Positions 1-11,059 of a DNA stretch of 64,000 bases are shown here, piece after piece; position 1 is the stretch's first letter; every line of letters begins with the position of its first letter. A program made the translations under genes and the position numbers. The notes beneath the pieces were generated by a model. It did not search any database. It had not been told where the DNA came from and saw nothing but the letters and a program-made list of their open reading frames with translations. Source of the stretch: Epiperipatus broadwayi (taxonomy: Eukaryota > Onychophora > Udeonychophora > Euonychophora > Peripatidae); contig JAQFVV010006231.1 of NCBI GenBank assembly GCA_028023455.1, positions 1,507,478-1,571,477 on the forward strand, read 5' to 3'.

Positions 1-125
1 CTGTTCTCTCCCTGACCATCGGGCATACATTAAGATTAAATTCTAGTGAGATTTGGGGAGTAAGTTGCTTAGTAGCAATCTAGAGGAGTAGGTGAGATTC
101 GAATCCCCTCTATCTGCATCTCTAG
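1..125 (+). repeat. tRNA-like SINE fragment or tRNA pseudogene
   Basis: A B-box-like element GATTCGAATCC lies at 96-106, matching the RNA polymerase III internal promoter consensus GGTTCGANTCC. It is flanked by short pairing bases (GGAGTAGGTGA / CCCCTC) as in a T-arm. No complete cloverleaf is visible and the 5' part runs to the window edge, so this is more likely a tRNA-derived repeat than a working tRNA gene. Confidence 0.35.
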
Positions 126-161
126 GTTAGGTTAAAGCAGCTCTACTTTTCTTACTGTTAC

Positions 162-162
162 A

Positions 163-200
<38 letters not shown>
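162..200. repeat. (AT)n(GT)n compound microsatellite
   Basis: A run of AT dinucleotides passes directly into a run of GT dinucleotides. Similar AT/GT tracts recur at about 30.92-30.94, 31.94-31.97, 63.57-63.59 and 63.95 kb. Confidence 0.9.
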
Positions 201-620
201 TTTGCCATTCTTTGTCAAAGAATTCAAAATATTTTAAAATTTAAGAGCTTTAATAGTAATTATGTATAAAATAATTAAATTACCTTTTTTTGCTCTGGCA
301 TCAAAAGAAATTTGTAAATCAGATTTCTAACTTGGTATTTTAAGCTAAACTCCATTCAACTTTTTAAATCAGATTAATAGTTGTGTCTTCACTAAACTTT
401 TTTAAATAAGATATTTAGTGTATTGTCAATTCATGATCTTAATCAAAATAAAGATTCATTACTTAAAACAAAGTGCTCAAACCCAAAAATTAGACAATTG
501 GTAAAGTTTTCATTGTTCATACTAAGCTAACAGTTTGTCAGTTATTCAATTTCACTCATTTTGTTAACAAAGTCACTGTTGATGGTAATCAACTGATATA
601 CAGGAAATCTATTTTTTTTT

Positions 621-694
621 CATGTGTCATAGCATTGGTCGGGAAGCGAACCCACTAACCCGGGACAACTGCTTGTAAGGCAGCTGTGCTGATC
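621..694 (-). repeat. tRNA-derived SINE, copy 1 (5'-truncated)
   Basis: Read on the minus strand this is the 3' two thirds of a tRNA-like unit. It has an anticodon arm with loop CTTACAA (anticodon-like TAC, as in tRNA-Val), a B box GGTTCGCTTCC, a T-arm, and a closing CCAATGC that would pair with the GCATTGG acceptor strand of the fuller copies at 5,873 and 49,808. All three copies end in the same ATGACACATG tail followed by A-rich sequence. The A-box half is missing here. This is a decayed SINE, not a functional tRNA. Confidence 0.7.
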
Positions 695-2090
695 TTTGTT
701 GCTGCCATAATGACATATATCAGTAGTACTTATTACTTGTTACTAAAGGAATAATTTCTTATTGCTATTTTCATAATATAATAAGTACAGATGATGTTTT
801 TTATCTATTCTACAATATTTATAAGATGCATTGATCAACTTTTCATTGCTAAAATGAAATTATTTATAACTAGGCAAAACTGTTTTGGCCATGATCTAAG
901 CTGATGGCACAATTATATTTTGGAATAAAATGCCATCAAGTTTTTTGGATTTAAATGAGAATCTTAGATAATATAAGCAATTTAGAAGTTTTAAAAACAA
1001 CACAAATAAAATTTTATAAACAAAGCTATTTTGAAGAAATTCTGAAGAAAAGAAGGAACTGGATTGAACGTGCATTTAGAAACAGAGAAATTATGAAATA
1101 TATGTTACACAAGACTTTTAAGTGTATGAGAGAAGGGGGTTGGAGGAACAAAAGAAGTTAAGTTACAAATGCATATTTCTAAAGTTTTAGAAAAATAGTG
1201 AGAGACAAAAAAGGTTTTGAAAAGTTTTATGGATTGGTATGTGATAGTGCCTTTCAGTAGATAGTTGTAATAATGTTGATTAATTTGTGCAAAACCTATA
1301 CAATAATTTTATTTTTACAAATAAATAAATTATAAATTTTTCAATAGTCAAAATTAATATTTATCAATAAAGATATGATTCATCATTCATCTATTTTAAA
1401 AATTATCAACTTTCATGCTTCATATTACAAATTAATAAACTAATTCTAAAGAGAGAAACCTAATTTTCTTACTCACATATTACCAAAATACTATTCTTTA
1501 TAACATTTATATCTCAATTTTTATGTTTTTTTTTTTTAAGTTTAAAAATCAGTTAATAGATAGAAGCCCAACTATTTATACAAAAACAAAATTAAATATC
1601 AAATATTGTAATGTGTAGTAGGGAACTAAGTAACAAAAAATATATAACAAAAAATATATTAAATTCTTGGCCTAAAATCATGTGGCTAGGCAACAGAGAA
1701 TTACAATTATAATCATTCATATGATCAATCATTTCTTATGCTTATACAAGTTATTAAAATAGTAGCTAAGTCTCCATACATTAGTGCCACATAGTGCAAG
1801 ACTTAGAAATGAATGAATGCAATTTAGTTTGTGCTTAAAATCTCTAGTGCATTCTGATCTAATATTCCCAAACTAGTTTCTAGCTTGTGTAAGCATAAGA
1901 AATATTGATCATCTGATGTGTTAGTGGTTCTATACCAATCCTTCCTATAGGATGACAATAACTGTGGTTTTTCAAAAACCAAAGACACTAAAATGCATAT
2001 ATACTGAACTGGTTTTAGATTATATGGCTATCCAAGTGAATAAGCTTAAATTTAAAAGATTGTGTTTTCATTTTTGTCTCATAGTTTTTC
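695..2090. other. AT-rich non-coding stretch
   Basis: No gene is supported. A 68-codon open frame at 955-1161 (+) has a basic, tryptophan-containing stretch (KKRRNWIERAFRNRE) that weakly recalls the C-terminal tail of some LINE reverse transcriptases (KRR.WIGH..R), but it has no other support. The rest is A/T-rich with short homopolymers. Confidence 0.4.
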
Positions 2091-2250
2091 GGTTAACTAA
2101 AGAGACAAAAGGCAATTGCTAGAGAGTTGTATTAGATCCTAAGATCTAGATGCAATGCTCTCAGGTTCAAGGCTTCGCTGATGAAACTCACAAGCTAGAA
2201 ATTAGTCTGGGATATTGAACGAGAAGGCACTTGATAGGGGCTTTATGCAC
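2090..2250 (+). repeat. dispersed repeat, tRNA-like, shared with 56.9 kb
   Basis: The block containing AGATCTAGATGCAAT, a B-box-like GGTTCAAGGC and the following ATTAGTCTGGG resembles 56,890-57,010 (AGATCCAGATGCAAT ... TCTAGTCTGGGG). Two diverged copies of one short family are therefore present. The B-box-like element suggests a tRNA-derived SINE, but no full cloverleaf was found. Confidence 0.45.
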
Positions 2251-2274
2251 AAACCTTTTTAGTTCCATTGATTT

Positions 2275-2865
2275 TAGAAATAAATCCTTTTTATCAATAG
2301 AATTAATAACATATAAAATAAAAATCAATACTTCATTAATTATTTCATTATTAGTAAGTGTTCGTCCATTTTCTTTCTATTTATAGCTCATTAATTTCCA
2401 TATATATATATAAACAAATTAATTTCCCAGACTTCTTTTAAAATCTTGTTTTATTTTATGACCCCCCCCTTTTTTTTTTCTAGTATTGTAGTATCTTCTA
2501 TTATGCATTTTCAATAAGCATTACATCATTTTCTTTCCAAATATGGCCCATTAATTTCAATATATATAAAACAAATTAATTTCATGCACATTTTCTTTTT
2601 AATCTTGTTTTATTTTATGAACTGCATCATAATAAAATACATGATAAAAGATAATATAATACTAGGAAAAAATGAAAAAGGTAATCAGTTCATAAAATAA
2701 AATAATTTAAAAAAAGTATATAATATTAATTTGTGTTATATATATCAAAATTAATGAGCCATATTTGGAAAGAAAATTGGTGGAATACTTATTAATAATG
2801 GAATAATTAATAAAGCATTGATTTTATTAATAGTATTTAACACTAACTTTAATTAAAGAAATAAT
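2275..2865. repeat. small foldback (inverted-repeat) element
   Basis: Two arms read as reverse complements around a centre near 2,635. The left arm carries ATTTTCTTTCTATTTATAGC, CTCATTAATTT and TTTTATTTTATGA. The right arm carries TCATAAAATAAAA, AATTAATGAGCCATATTTGG and AAAGAAAATTGG. The left side holds two direct copies of the core (about 2,365-2,470 and 2,527-2,630). There is no coding capacity. It looks like a non-autonomous foldback or MITE-type repeat. Confidence 0.6.
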
Positions 2866-3654
2866 GATTTGATTTACAAGAATGAAGAAAAATAATAACA
2901 TAAAGAGTGGGATGAGTAATGTAATAAAGAAATATGGAGAACATGATAATAACGAATTATAAAAAGAAATGGAATATGAGGAATACATATTAAACAATAT
3001 TACAATACTAAAAAAATGGAATGAAGAAAATGGTTTATAAAATAAGATTTAAAAAGAAAAAAATGTGTGAAATTAATTAGTATTATATATATATTCAAAT
3101 AAAATAAATACTAATTGTAAGCATAGTATAAAGTGCAATTTTGGTTGAGTATTTTATTTATAGTATGCTATATCTTCAAATCTCTTTTAAGAACTCTGTT
3201 AATGATTCAGACTTCATTGTTTTGTTTTTTTTTTTTGCTTATTGCTTAAATTCTTTTATTTATCATAGTAAGCACTTTATCACCCCCCCCCCCCCCCCCC
3301 ATTTTTTGATATGATTCCAAATTTAATACTGTATTTTCTTGTAAAGTGATTTTAACCATAGCTTTGATTTTTTTATTGGTTTTTTTTTACTTTGGCTGTA
3401 TCCCTAATAGACAATAGATCTTTTGTGATAGTAGTATATAGTAAATTTTTATTGAAATATAATTTAAATCATATTGGTTTACCATAACTTGTAAAAAAAA
3501 TTTGCTGCAAATGTGATGAAAATAATTTCTTGTCTTATTATGGCTTCATTTTCCACAACCTAAAGTTTAGGATATTGATTATATTGAATGGATATTTGGG
3601 ATGTTATTTGATTTTAAAAAATGCTTATGGCTTTATTGTTTAGGAGTTCATAGG
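2866..3654. other. AT-rich spacer with an 18-base poly-C tract
   Basis: No gene is seen. An uninterrupted run of 18 C lies at 3,283-3,300. Shorter C runs occur elsewhere in the window (2,462, 21,030, 27,086, 58,605, 63,769 and 63,925). Confidence 0.7.
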
Positions 3655-3750
3655 AAGTTTGAACACCAGAATCGCAAGTGCCAGTATTGATCCTGGGACC
3701 TTCCAATTCCAAGTCAGACACTCTACCAATTGCACTAAACCACACAGGTT
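3655..3750 (-). repeat. tRNA-like repeat (second type)
   Basis: On the minus strand the sequence runs GGTTTAGTGCAATTGGTAG (A-box-like), TCTGACTTGGAATTGGAAGG (anticodon-arm-like), then TCCCAGGATCAATACT (T-arm-like with a degenerate B box). Order and spacing match a tRNA. The flanks and mismatches argue for a SINE or tRNA pseudogene. A shorter related piece ending in GCACTAAACCATAGAGG occurs near 53.6 kb. Confidence 0.5.
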
Positions 3751-5872
3751 TGTATTAGAATTGAAGTGATGTTGTTGACAATTATCTTGATGTGGATATT
3801 CAATTATTTTGAATTGGTATTTTTTTTTATTACGTTTTTTTTAAATATTATTATATGCATTATTTCTAATTATCCCTCTTTCCTATGATGTAAAAATATA
3901 AAATATGAACACTGATGATAATATTTGTAATTCATGTTTCAGCCAGTTATAGAACTAAAATATAGATCTTAATAATAATATTAATTTCATATCATTAATT
4001 GTTATATTTATTAAATATATTTATTTTTTATTTTTATTTAATTACTATTGACTTGTTGCATTATTAATCACTGGAAGTTCATTATGTAATTTCACAATTG
4101 ATTTGACTTTTTAGCCAAAATATTTCAATATAGTTAGTTTTCTTTCTCTCTTTTAAGAATCTTCATCGTATTTTGCTTGAAAGCATTATAACTGATGCTT
4201 TTCTATTAAGTTCAATATTGGAATAAATGTTCACTAGAAACAATTTTTATCTATTAATATATTTTCTATTTGATTTTTATTTATCATTAGCTAACATTTC
4301 AATCATGATAATGTGACCATCTTATCTAAATTCAGTTTAGCCATCAACATTTTTTTTTTTACTTTAAACATCCAACTCGACTCATATTTCTCAAACTCTT
4401 ATTTAGTGTCTATATTTATTACTCATCAAACATTATTACTATCTTGACAGAGTTTATACTTTTGATGGTGTTTATCATATAATGTTTAGATGCATTCTCA
4501 ATCTGCCTCCTTTAATTGCACAGTGACTCTACAAATCTATTCGTTAGAATGTGTAAGAACATAACCACAAGTTTCCAATACTTTTTAATAGTTTTTAAGA
4601 TATAAGTAAACTCTATTATTATTTAAAAGGTCATTTGAAATTTTATCATCAGAGATAGAGGTTTATTTTCAATTCAACAATCTTCAACCCTTGAAGTTTT
4701 TTTTACGATTGCATAATGCAACATTTTTAACTGTTTCTAGTTAAATACTAAAGTGAAAGAATTATGGTCTGAATTAAATTCAGCTCTGACTTGCAATGTT
4801 CAAATCATATGACACACTGAATTAAAAAAATTATTTATTAACTAAAAAATAATAAGATGAAATTTAGCTCGATTCTGAACTTTATATGATGAAAGTCTTA
4901 AGAGCAACCATCCTCATTTGCAGCTCTGTCAGTTTTCATTAAGAGATAGAATTTTCATGCTATCATCTCAATATAATCAAGCATTTAATTCCATTCAAGC
5001 TGTGTACCAATGATTTTTCAGGGAAATTTTTGTATAACTGTTAATATTTATTTATATAACTTAATAAAACTGAATTTTTAATTTTTTTTTGTAACAATTA
5101 TTTCATTTTATTATTATAAAAAAAAAAGAAATTTGTTTAGAGCAATTAATTAATTCAATCAAAATAATAAATATATTATAGGAAAATAATGAAAATTAAC
5201 TTATATTTTCAATAATTTTTATGCAATTTTATTTTTCTATATACTCTCTAATCAATATTATTGTTTAGAATCAAATGATATAACATAGAATCACTTAAAA
5301 TTAAAATTAATAATTATAAATACTTAGAAATGGAATTTATAACTGTTTTTAGCTAATGAATAAATCAAGAGAAGAAACATATATAAACTCTCATTAGCCA
5401 GCGGTTGATTATTCTGTAGACTGGTGAATAATGACCTCAAAACACTGACTGATATATAAAATGAATTTTATAATCAAAAGAGATAAGAAGATGAAAGGGT
5501 GGGAACTATATATACATAAGTCATCAAAGTTGTCACTAAATCACATTTAAGCTGTAAAAGATATTTCTGATGTGTTTAGACAAACCTTGTCATCATTCTA
5601 ATGAATAGTCTAAAAAAACGTGATAATAAACTTATGTACACTTGATTAGTATATATTTTAAATTACAGTACAAGTGTATCAATATGAAAATATAGTTTGA
5701 AATACTTGACAATAACTGTAGGAAAATGCTAGAAATAATTGCAAATTGTTTAGATCAATTAGGAAGGTGTCAGATTAATTGATTCACATATTCACAACAG
5801 TTAGTTGCTGAGCCAAATACTTTTGCAGAAAGCATTTCATTGGCATTAGCAATGACAATAGACTTTTTTTCT
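3751..5872. other. non-coding, no feature recognised
   Basis: This is AT-rich sequence without a supportable ORF or repeat. From about 5.3 kb base composition becomes slightly less A/T-rich, but no domain was recognised on either strand. Confidence 0.5.
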
Positions 5873-5965
5873 CATGTGTCAAAGCATGACCGGAAAGCAA
5901 AACCGCAAATCCAGGTCAACTGCTTGTAAGGCAGCTGTGCCAACCACTCGACCACCAATGCTTGA
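5873..5965 (-). mobile_element. tRNA-derived SINE, copy 2, with target duplications
   Basis: The full tRNA-like body is seen on the minus strand: TCAAGCATTGGTGGTCGAGTGG (A box TGGTCGAGTGG), an anticodon arm with loop CTTACAA, a decayed B box (GGTTTTGCTTTCC), and the common ATGCTTTGACACATGAG tail. The copy is flanked by near-identical direct repeats, ACAATAGACTTTTTT at 5,855-5,869 and ACAATAGATTTTTT at 5,969-5,982. These are the target-site duplications expected of LINE-driven retroposition and show that it was inserted as a unit. Confidence 0.8.
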
Positions 5966-5982
5966 CTAACAATAGATTTTTT

Positions 5983-7379
5983 GATCATCAGTTAGGCAAT
6001 GAACAAAAACTAATTCTTTATAACAATTTCTATTACTAAGCTCATAGAAGAAGAATTGGTGACACGTTGCATTAAGAGATGAACCATGATTTCATTTTAG
6101 ATATTGGTTGTTGATGAGTCCATGTCTGACAATGAACTAACTTTAGAACTGATATCCATGAATGCTATACAATTTTTCTATCATATATTTTTGAGTAGGA
6201 TGATGTTGGCTAATATCCAGTCATATCTGACAACTTAAATATTAGGACAATTTAATAGATTATAAAGATTGCAGCTTGCAATGATCTTCTAGACTATTTC
6301 TTGATTTCCAGACATAAAGTAATCAAGTGATCATTTTTTGTTTATGCCTCAGAAGTGACAGATTGAGATGTGATTCAGTAATATATATCTCTCATGTCCA
6401 TCATTTACCCTTGTGCTAAACTTGGAGAGTGGAGTTGAACGTCTCTAACACTGGTCAGCTACACAGGTTGAAAGCTTGCTTAACACTGAAACTTATCTGA
6501 GCATCTTCAGTATACTCATGCAAGAATGTTTAAATTCAATTCAATTATAAATTGCTATCATGTGTATTTGATTAGAAATTTATTAGAGATCTTTACTATT
6601 CATTGTTTTATTGTATCTCTGATTGCACTGCAACATTATTGTGCTTATATAAGATACTAACAGTTGTAGCACATAATTTTATTTTAATCCAATTTATTAA
6701 CTGCTTTAGAAGTAAATTGTTAATCATTATTTTATTTCTGAATGACAAAAAATGTATATTAAGCAGAAAGTGTGTTTTTATGCTTTTTCCTTAAAAACAG
6801 ATTAGATATATAGTACTATATGCAGTGAGATTATCAATAACGATCATTTGCCATCAGAAAAGTGATAAATCATATGACCAGATTTCATAGGAGTATGAAA
6901 CTTCCTTATAAGGTATAAAGACATATCATATTACAGCACAATCAAATTGATTGTTTTATAGCCAGTATATTGAGCTAGATAGCTGGACAAAAGTTAAATT
7001 TACTTAATCCAGGCCCAAATTCAAAATTGTTGGCAATTCATCTGGATGTACTAATAATTACTAGATGTATGTCATTTCTTAATACAATTATTGTGGTGGT
7101 ATGAAAGGCAGCCTTTCTGGGACTCACTCTGTGAGTAATATGCATTAGTACATGAAACAAATGTCTCCACATGAAAACCTGTCTTCATCTTGATGAATTT
7201 CTGTTTAAAACTGTATTACCACAAACTTCTGTGATTTTATGGGAGATAGCTGCACCTGGATTACAACATTTAAGGGTTCTAGGCTGTCAAAATGAATGAT
7301 GACTTAGTGGCAACCATAAAAAATTTCATCTGTTAGGTATACATCTACTGAGAAAACTTTACCTAAAAAACATAATAAA
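5983..7379. other. non-coding, no feature recognised
   Basis: Moderately complex sequence with no ORF worth reporting. It could include the decayed 5' part of the LINE that follows, but I could not recognise an ORF1 or UTR. Confidence 0.4.
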
Positions 7380-9430
7380 ATTACTTAACATTGAGTTATA
7401 TCAAAATCAAAAATGGCAATTCTCTACAAATTAATTGTTCAGAGCAATGTTGATGTAATTATACATCAAGAGACTCATCATCTAATAATGTATATTTTTC
7501 TTTAAAATCTCTAGATTTACATTGATTATTGATAGAATGCATTCTAAATATAGTATGGCTACCTTTATTTTAAGCCATCTCATAAAGCAAATAACTTTTA
7601 TGGAAGATAGTTCAAATGATATTACAATTGTCATTCAGATAGATATTTTTTATGTATGTAAATTTATAAATCATTAACTGTATCCTCTGCTTCTACATCT
7701 TCCTACAACTTCTGTACTTAGAGGAGATTTCTAATTTTTTATAGTAATCTTTGAGATTATGTAAATGAGGATCAAGTAGGCTGTCAACTAGTAGAATGGT
7801 AGAAGTTAAACAATATGCACTTTACTTTATGGTGCTAAGCAAGGAAGAACATTTAATTTAGATTTATGGGGAACACAACTCCTGATTTATGTTATGTTTT
7901 GACAAAAAATGGTTAACTATTATTTGCTTAACTATTGATAGTAAATTATTTTTCCCATAGGGAACTTCAACTTAATCTAAGGTTTTTTGGAATCTGCATT
8001 TCTATCATTGAAAGCTCTCCTGTTCTAAAATGGAATTTAAATAAAGTCAACTGGAGTTGATATAATAGGTATATTGAAATAAATATTAACAGCATTGTTC
8101 CAATTTCTTCTTGATATGATAGATTTAGTAAACTTTTAATAACAGTTGCCAAAAAAATCCATTTCTTGTAGATATCTTAAGCAATTCTTTCCAGTATGGA
8201 ATAAAACTACAATGCTCTTTATAGCCAATTGCTCATAAACTTATAAAATTACTGGTTGATGTCAAAAAAATAAGTTGATAGAGACCACAGAAAAAGAAAT
8301 CTTATAAGGTCTAGTCATAAGAGCACTATTACAAAAGCTTGGTGGATCTAAAAGTAGCTTTCACGGAGCATCAACTATTACTGCTAATCAGATTGCCAAT
8401 CTTATATACCTTATTTGTAAACCCAAGATTAACAGAATAAGAAAAAGCATCATTAGAGCAAAATTTCAACCATCTCTCTCTCTCTCAGTGTTATTGGAAG
8501 AATAATCTGATAAGATCTTTAGATGTTGCTGAAATCCAACTTGGCCTTCATTATCTTAAATCAAGAAAAACCTAAGAATGGATAAAATATTTCCAGAGTT
8601 TCTAAAAAATATAGAGCCTAAAGTCAAAACATAATATTCCAAGAATTTGTTATATAAATATAACTATAGCAGTCTTGAAAATAAAGCAAATAATTATTTA
8701 AAAAGTTATCATATCAATATTAAATGTTTTCTATAATTTTTTTAAAAGAATCATAATAACAAGAATTTTACCAATATTTGAAAGTTAACTTTCTATAGAT
8801 AAGGCTGGTTTTAGATCAGAAGAAGCCATTGTAAACAACTTTTAATCCTTATTAACTTACACTGAAATAGGCTTTCAAAACAAATTAAAAACTAGTGCTA
8901 TATTTATTGGTCTAATCTCAGTTTATGATTTTGTTTGAAAAAATGATCTAAAATTTCCAAAGTTCTTAAATGCAGCAATTTATTAATTTACTTAACCAAA
9001 TGCTCTCCAATAGAAAAAAAATAAATGGCATTAAATAATCATCAGAGCAAATGTAAAGTTTTATACAGAATAGATTGTCACAGAGTTCATTTCTCTCACT
9101 TATTTTATTTCATATATTCATCAGTGATCATCCAAGCACAGAAAGAAATTCATCTTTGCTGATATTGTTTTGATTTCTCAAAAGAGATCCTGCCCTGAAA
9201 TAGAAAGTCTTTCAATAAGTATATGAAAAAAAAAATAATGTTTTTTTTCATATATTGATTTAATCCAATGAAGACAGCATATTCAGTTTTTCATCTAAAC
9301 AACAGAAATTATCTCATAATTTGAATGTAACCTTTTATGATAGTCATCTGAAATATGATTCTATTTCATCCTATTTAGAACTGACCTTGAATCATAATCT
9401 ACCTTATCAATTAATTAGAAAACTAAAATT
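7380..9430 (+). pseudogene. Decayed LINE (non-LTR retrotransposon), endonuclease + reverse transcriptase
   Basis: Reading across frames on the + strand gives remnants of a LINE ORF2 in the expected order. First is an apurinic-type endonuclease with VDVIIHQETHH near 7,450. Then comes the linker WNLNKVNWSRYNRY near 8,030-8,070, which in this family precedes the reverse transcriptase. Next are the RT blocks: QAGFRS near 8,805, NKLKTSAIFIGLIS near 8,885, and a palm-like KFIFADIVLISQ near 9,150-9,185. The last matches the catalytic YADD box with Y-A-D-D changed to F-A-D-I. The RT tail LNVTFYDSHLKYDS follows near 9,325-9,355. Many stops and frameshifts make it non-functional. The spacing and motifs match Jockey-like LINEs common in arthropods and molluscs (family knowledge; the exact clade is inferred). 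A second fragment of the same family lies at 23.5-24.2 kb. Confidence 0.75.
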
Positions 9431-11059
9431 AATAAATTATGTATATTTTTTAATTTTAACTTTATGTTAAAGATTAACACATCTTTTTTCTTGCTTAATT
9501 TTTTTTAAAAGTCTACATGCCCTTTGTACTCTTTGAGCTAAACAGCTATAATGATAATTTATGATCTTCACCAACTTTTCCACAAATAATCTCCAAAGAC
9601 ATTGACAAGATGCAATTTCCTTCCACACTATGTTTTGACTAAACCCAGTCTTTTCTGTTGAGTCAGACATCATGATATATCCATGTATCTACAATTGCTC
9701 TTACATGTTTTATTTTTTGATTAAGAATTATTATATAATTTCACTAATAGATGTCTAACCAGTTCACTACAAATCCTTAGTTCGCTTGGAAATTCTCGAT
9801 TACTTATAAAAATATCAAAATTCTACCTATATTCAAACCTCTTATTATAGTTGTATTTCGTCTTATATGTTATTCACTACACTTCCTTTATATATGCATT
9901 TGTGAATTAGTGAAGTGTTTGTATGTATATTATTCAGAATAATATTTTTAAAATTGATTTTCCAATTCAGTTTATCAAATCTATACGTTTATTTTTTATA
10001 CTGAAATGTTTATAGTTAGTTTACTTGATTTAAATTTCTTGTCATCTTTAAAATAAGATAAAACAGAAAAAATTATTATTAAAAATAAATCATAACGTAT
10101 GACGATTAACAACAACAATCACTATTCTTTAGTGAATTTATCTCAAAATATTACTTTTATGCTATTTCTAAGAAATTTTAAGGAATAATAACTTGCGTGT
10201 TTGTGTGAGTCATTTTAAACTACTGAATTATTATCGATTTTATTTGAAATATAAGAACTAATGACACACACACACACGTGATTCATTGATTAATAGCGCA
10301 GCAAAAATAATTAATGGTAATGATAAAAATAATTGCTATAATAATTTTTATGAAAATAATAACAAACATATTTCTAGCATTTAAACAATTTGATAACTTG
10401 GAAAAATATCTAACTAAAGAAAGTTTTATAAATTATGCGTACTTGTATATATTAAATTCTTTGCCCAGAAGTATATGAAGTTAACTAAACAATGGAAGAA
10501 TTAAAAAAATTCTAGGGTTTATTGCTTGATAAATCATGTGGTACTAGAACTCTAGTGATAGAGTGAGCATTTGACAGTTTTATTCACTTAAATTAAATCG
10601 AGTTATTATTTACTGTTTTTAAATTACTCCTGCCTCTTTAGTACTATGCTAAATCCCACAGGACTAAGATCAAGTAATATTATTTGATACCAATAATGAT
10701 ACTTTGACACTGACTTATTCCTTTCTATTCATTTTAATATTTAAACACATTCTAAAGTTATTATTTTTACTTCATTTAATTATTATTTTGTATAAGAAGA
10801 CTTTATAATAGTATAAAATTGCAGGCTGCTAAAATTCTGGCTATTTAGCAGCAAAATCTCATATCTAGATACAGAGAATCATTATTATTCACGTTTCATT
10901 AGTTCCCAAAAAATTACATGAATTGGGAAATAAATTCCCACAGAAATAATGGGAATAATATTTAATCAGTACTGTAGCACAATATTACTGCAACATTTAC
11001 TTTTATATATAAATTTAAAATACACTTATTCAACACAAGAATATTAATATTGTACTATA
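9431..11059. other. AT-rich non-coding stretch
   Basis: No gene is supported. The start may still belong to the 3' end of the decayed LINE. A short (CA)n tract lies near 10,263-10,277. Confidence 0.5.

Noticed and set aside
5873-5965. Functional tRNA-Val gene
   Set aside because: The body resembles a tRNA, but stems carry mismatches, three dispersed copies share a non-tRNA tail, and target duplications are present, all typical of a SINE.
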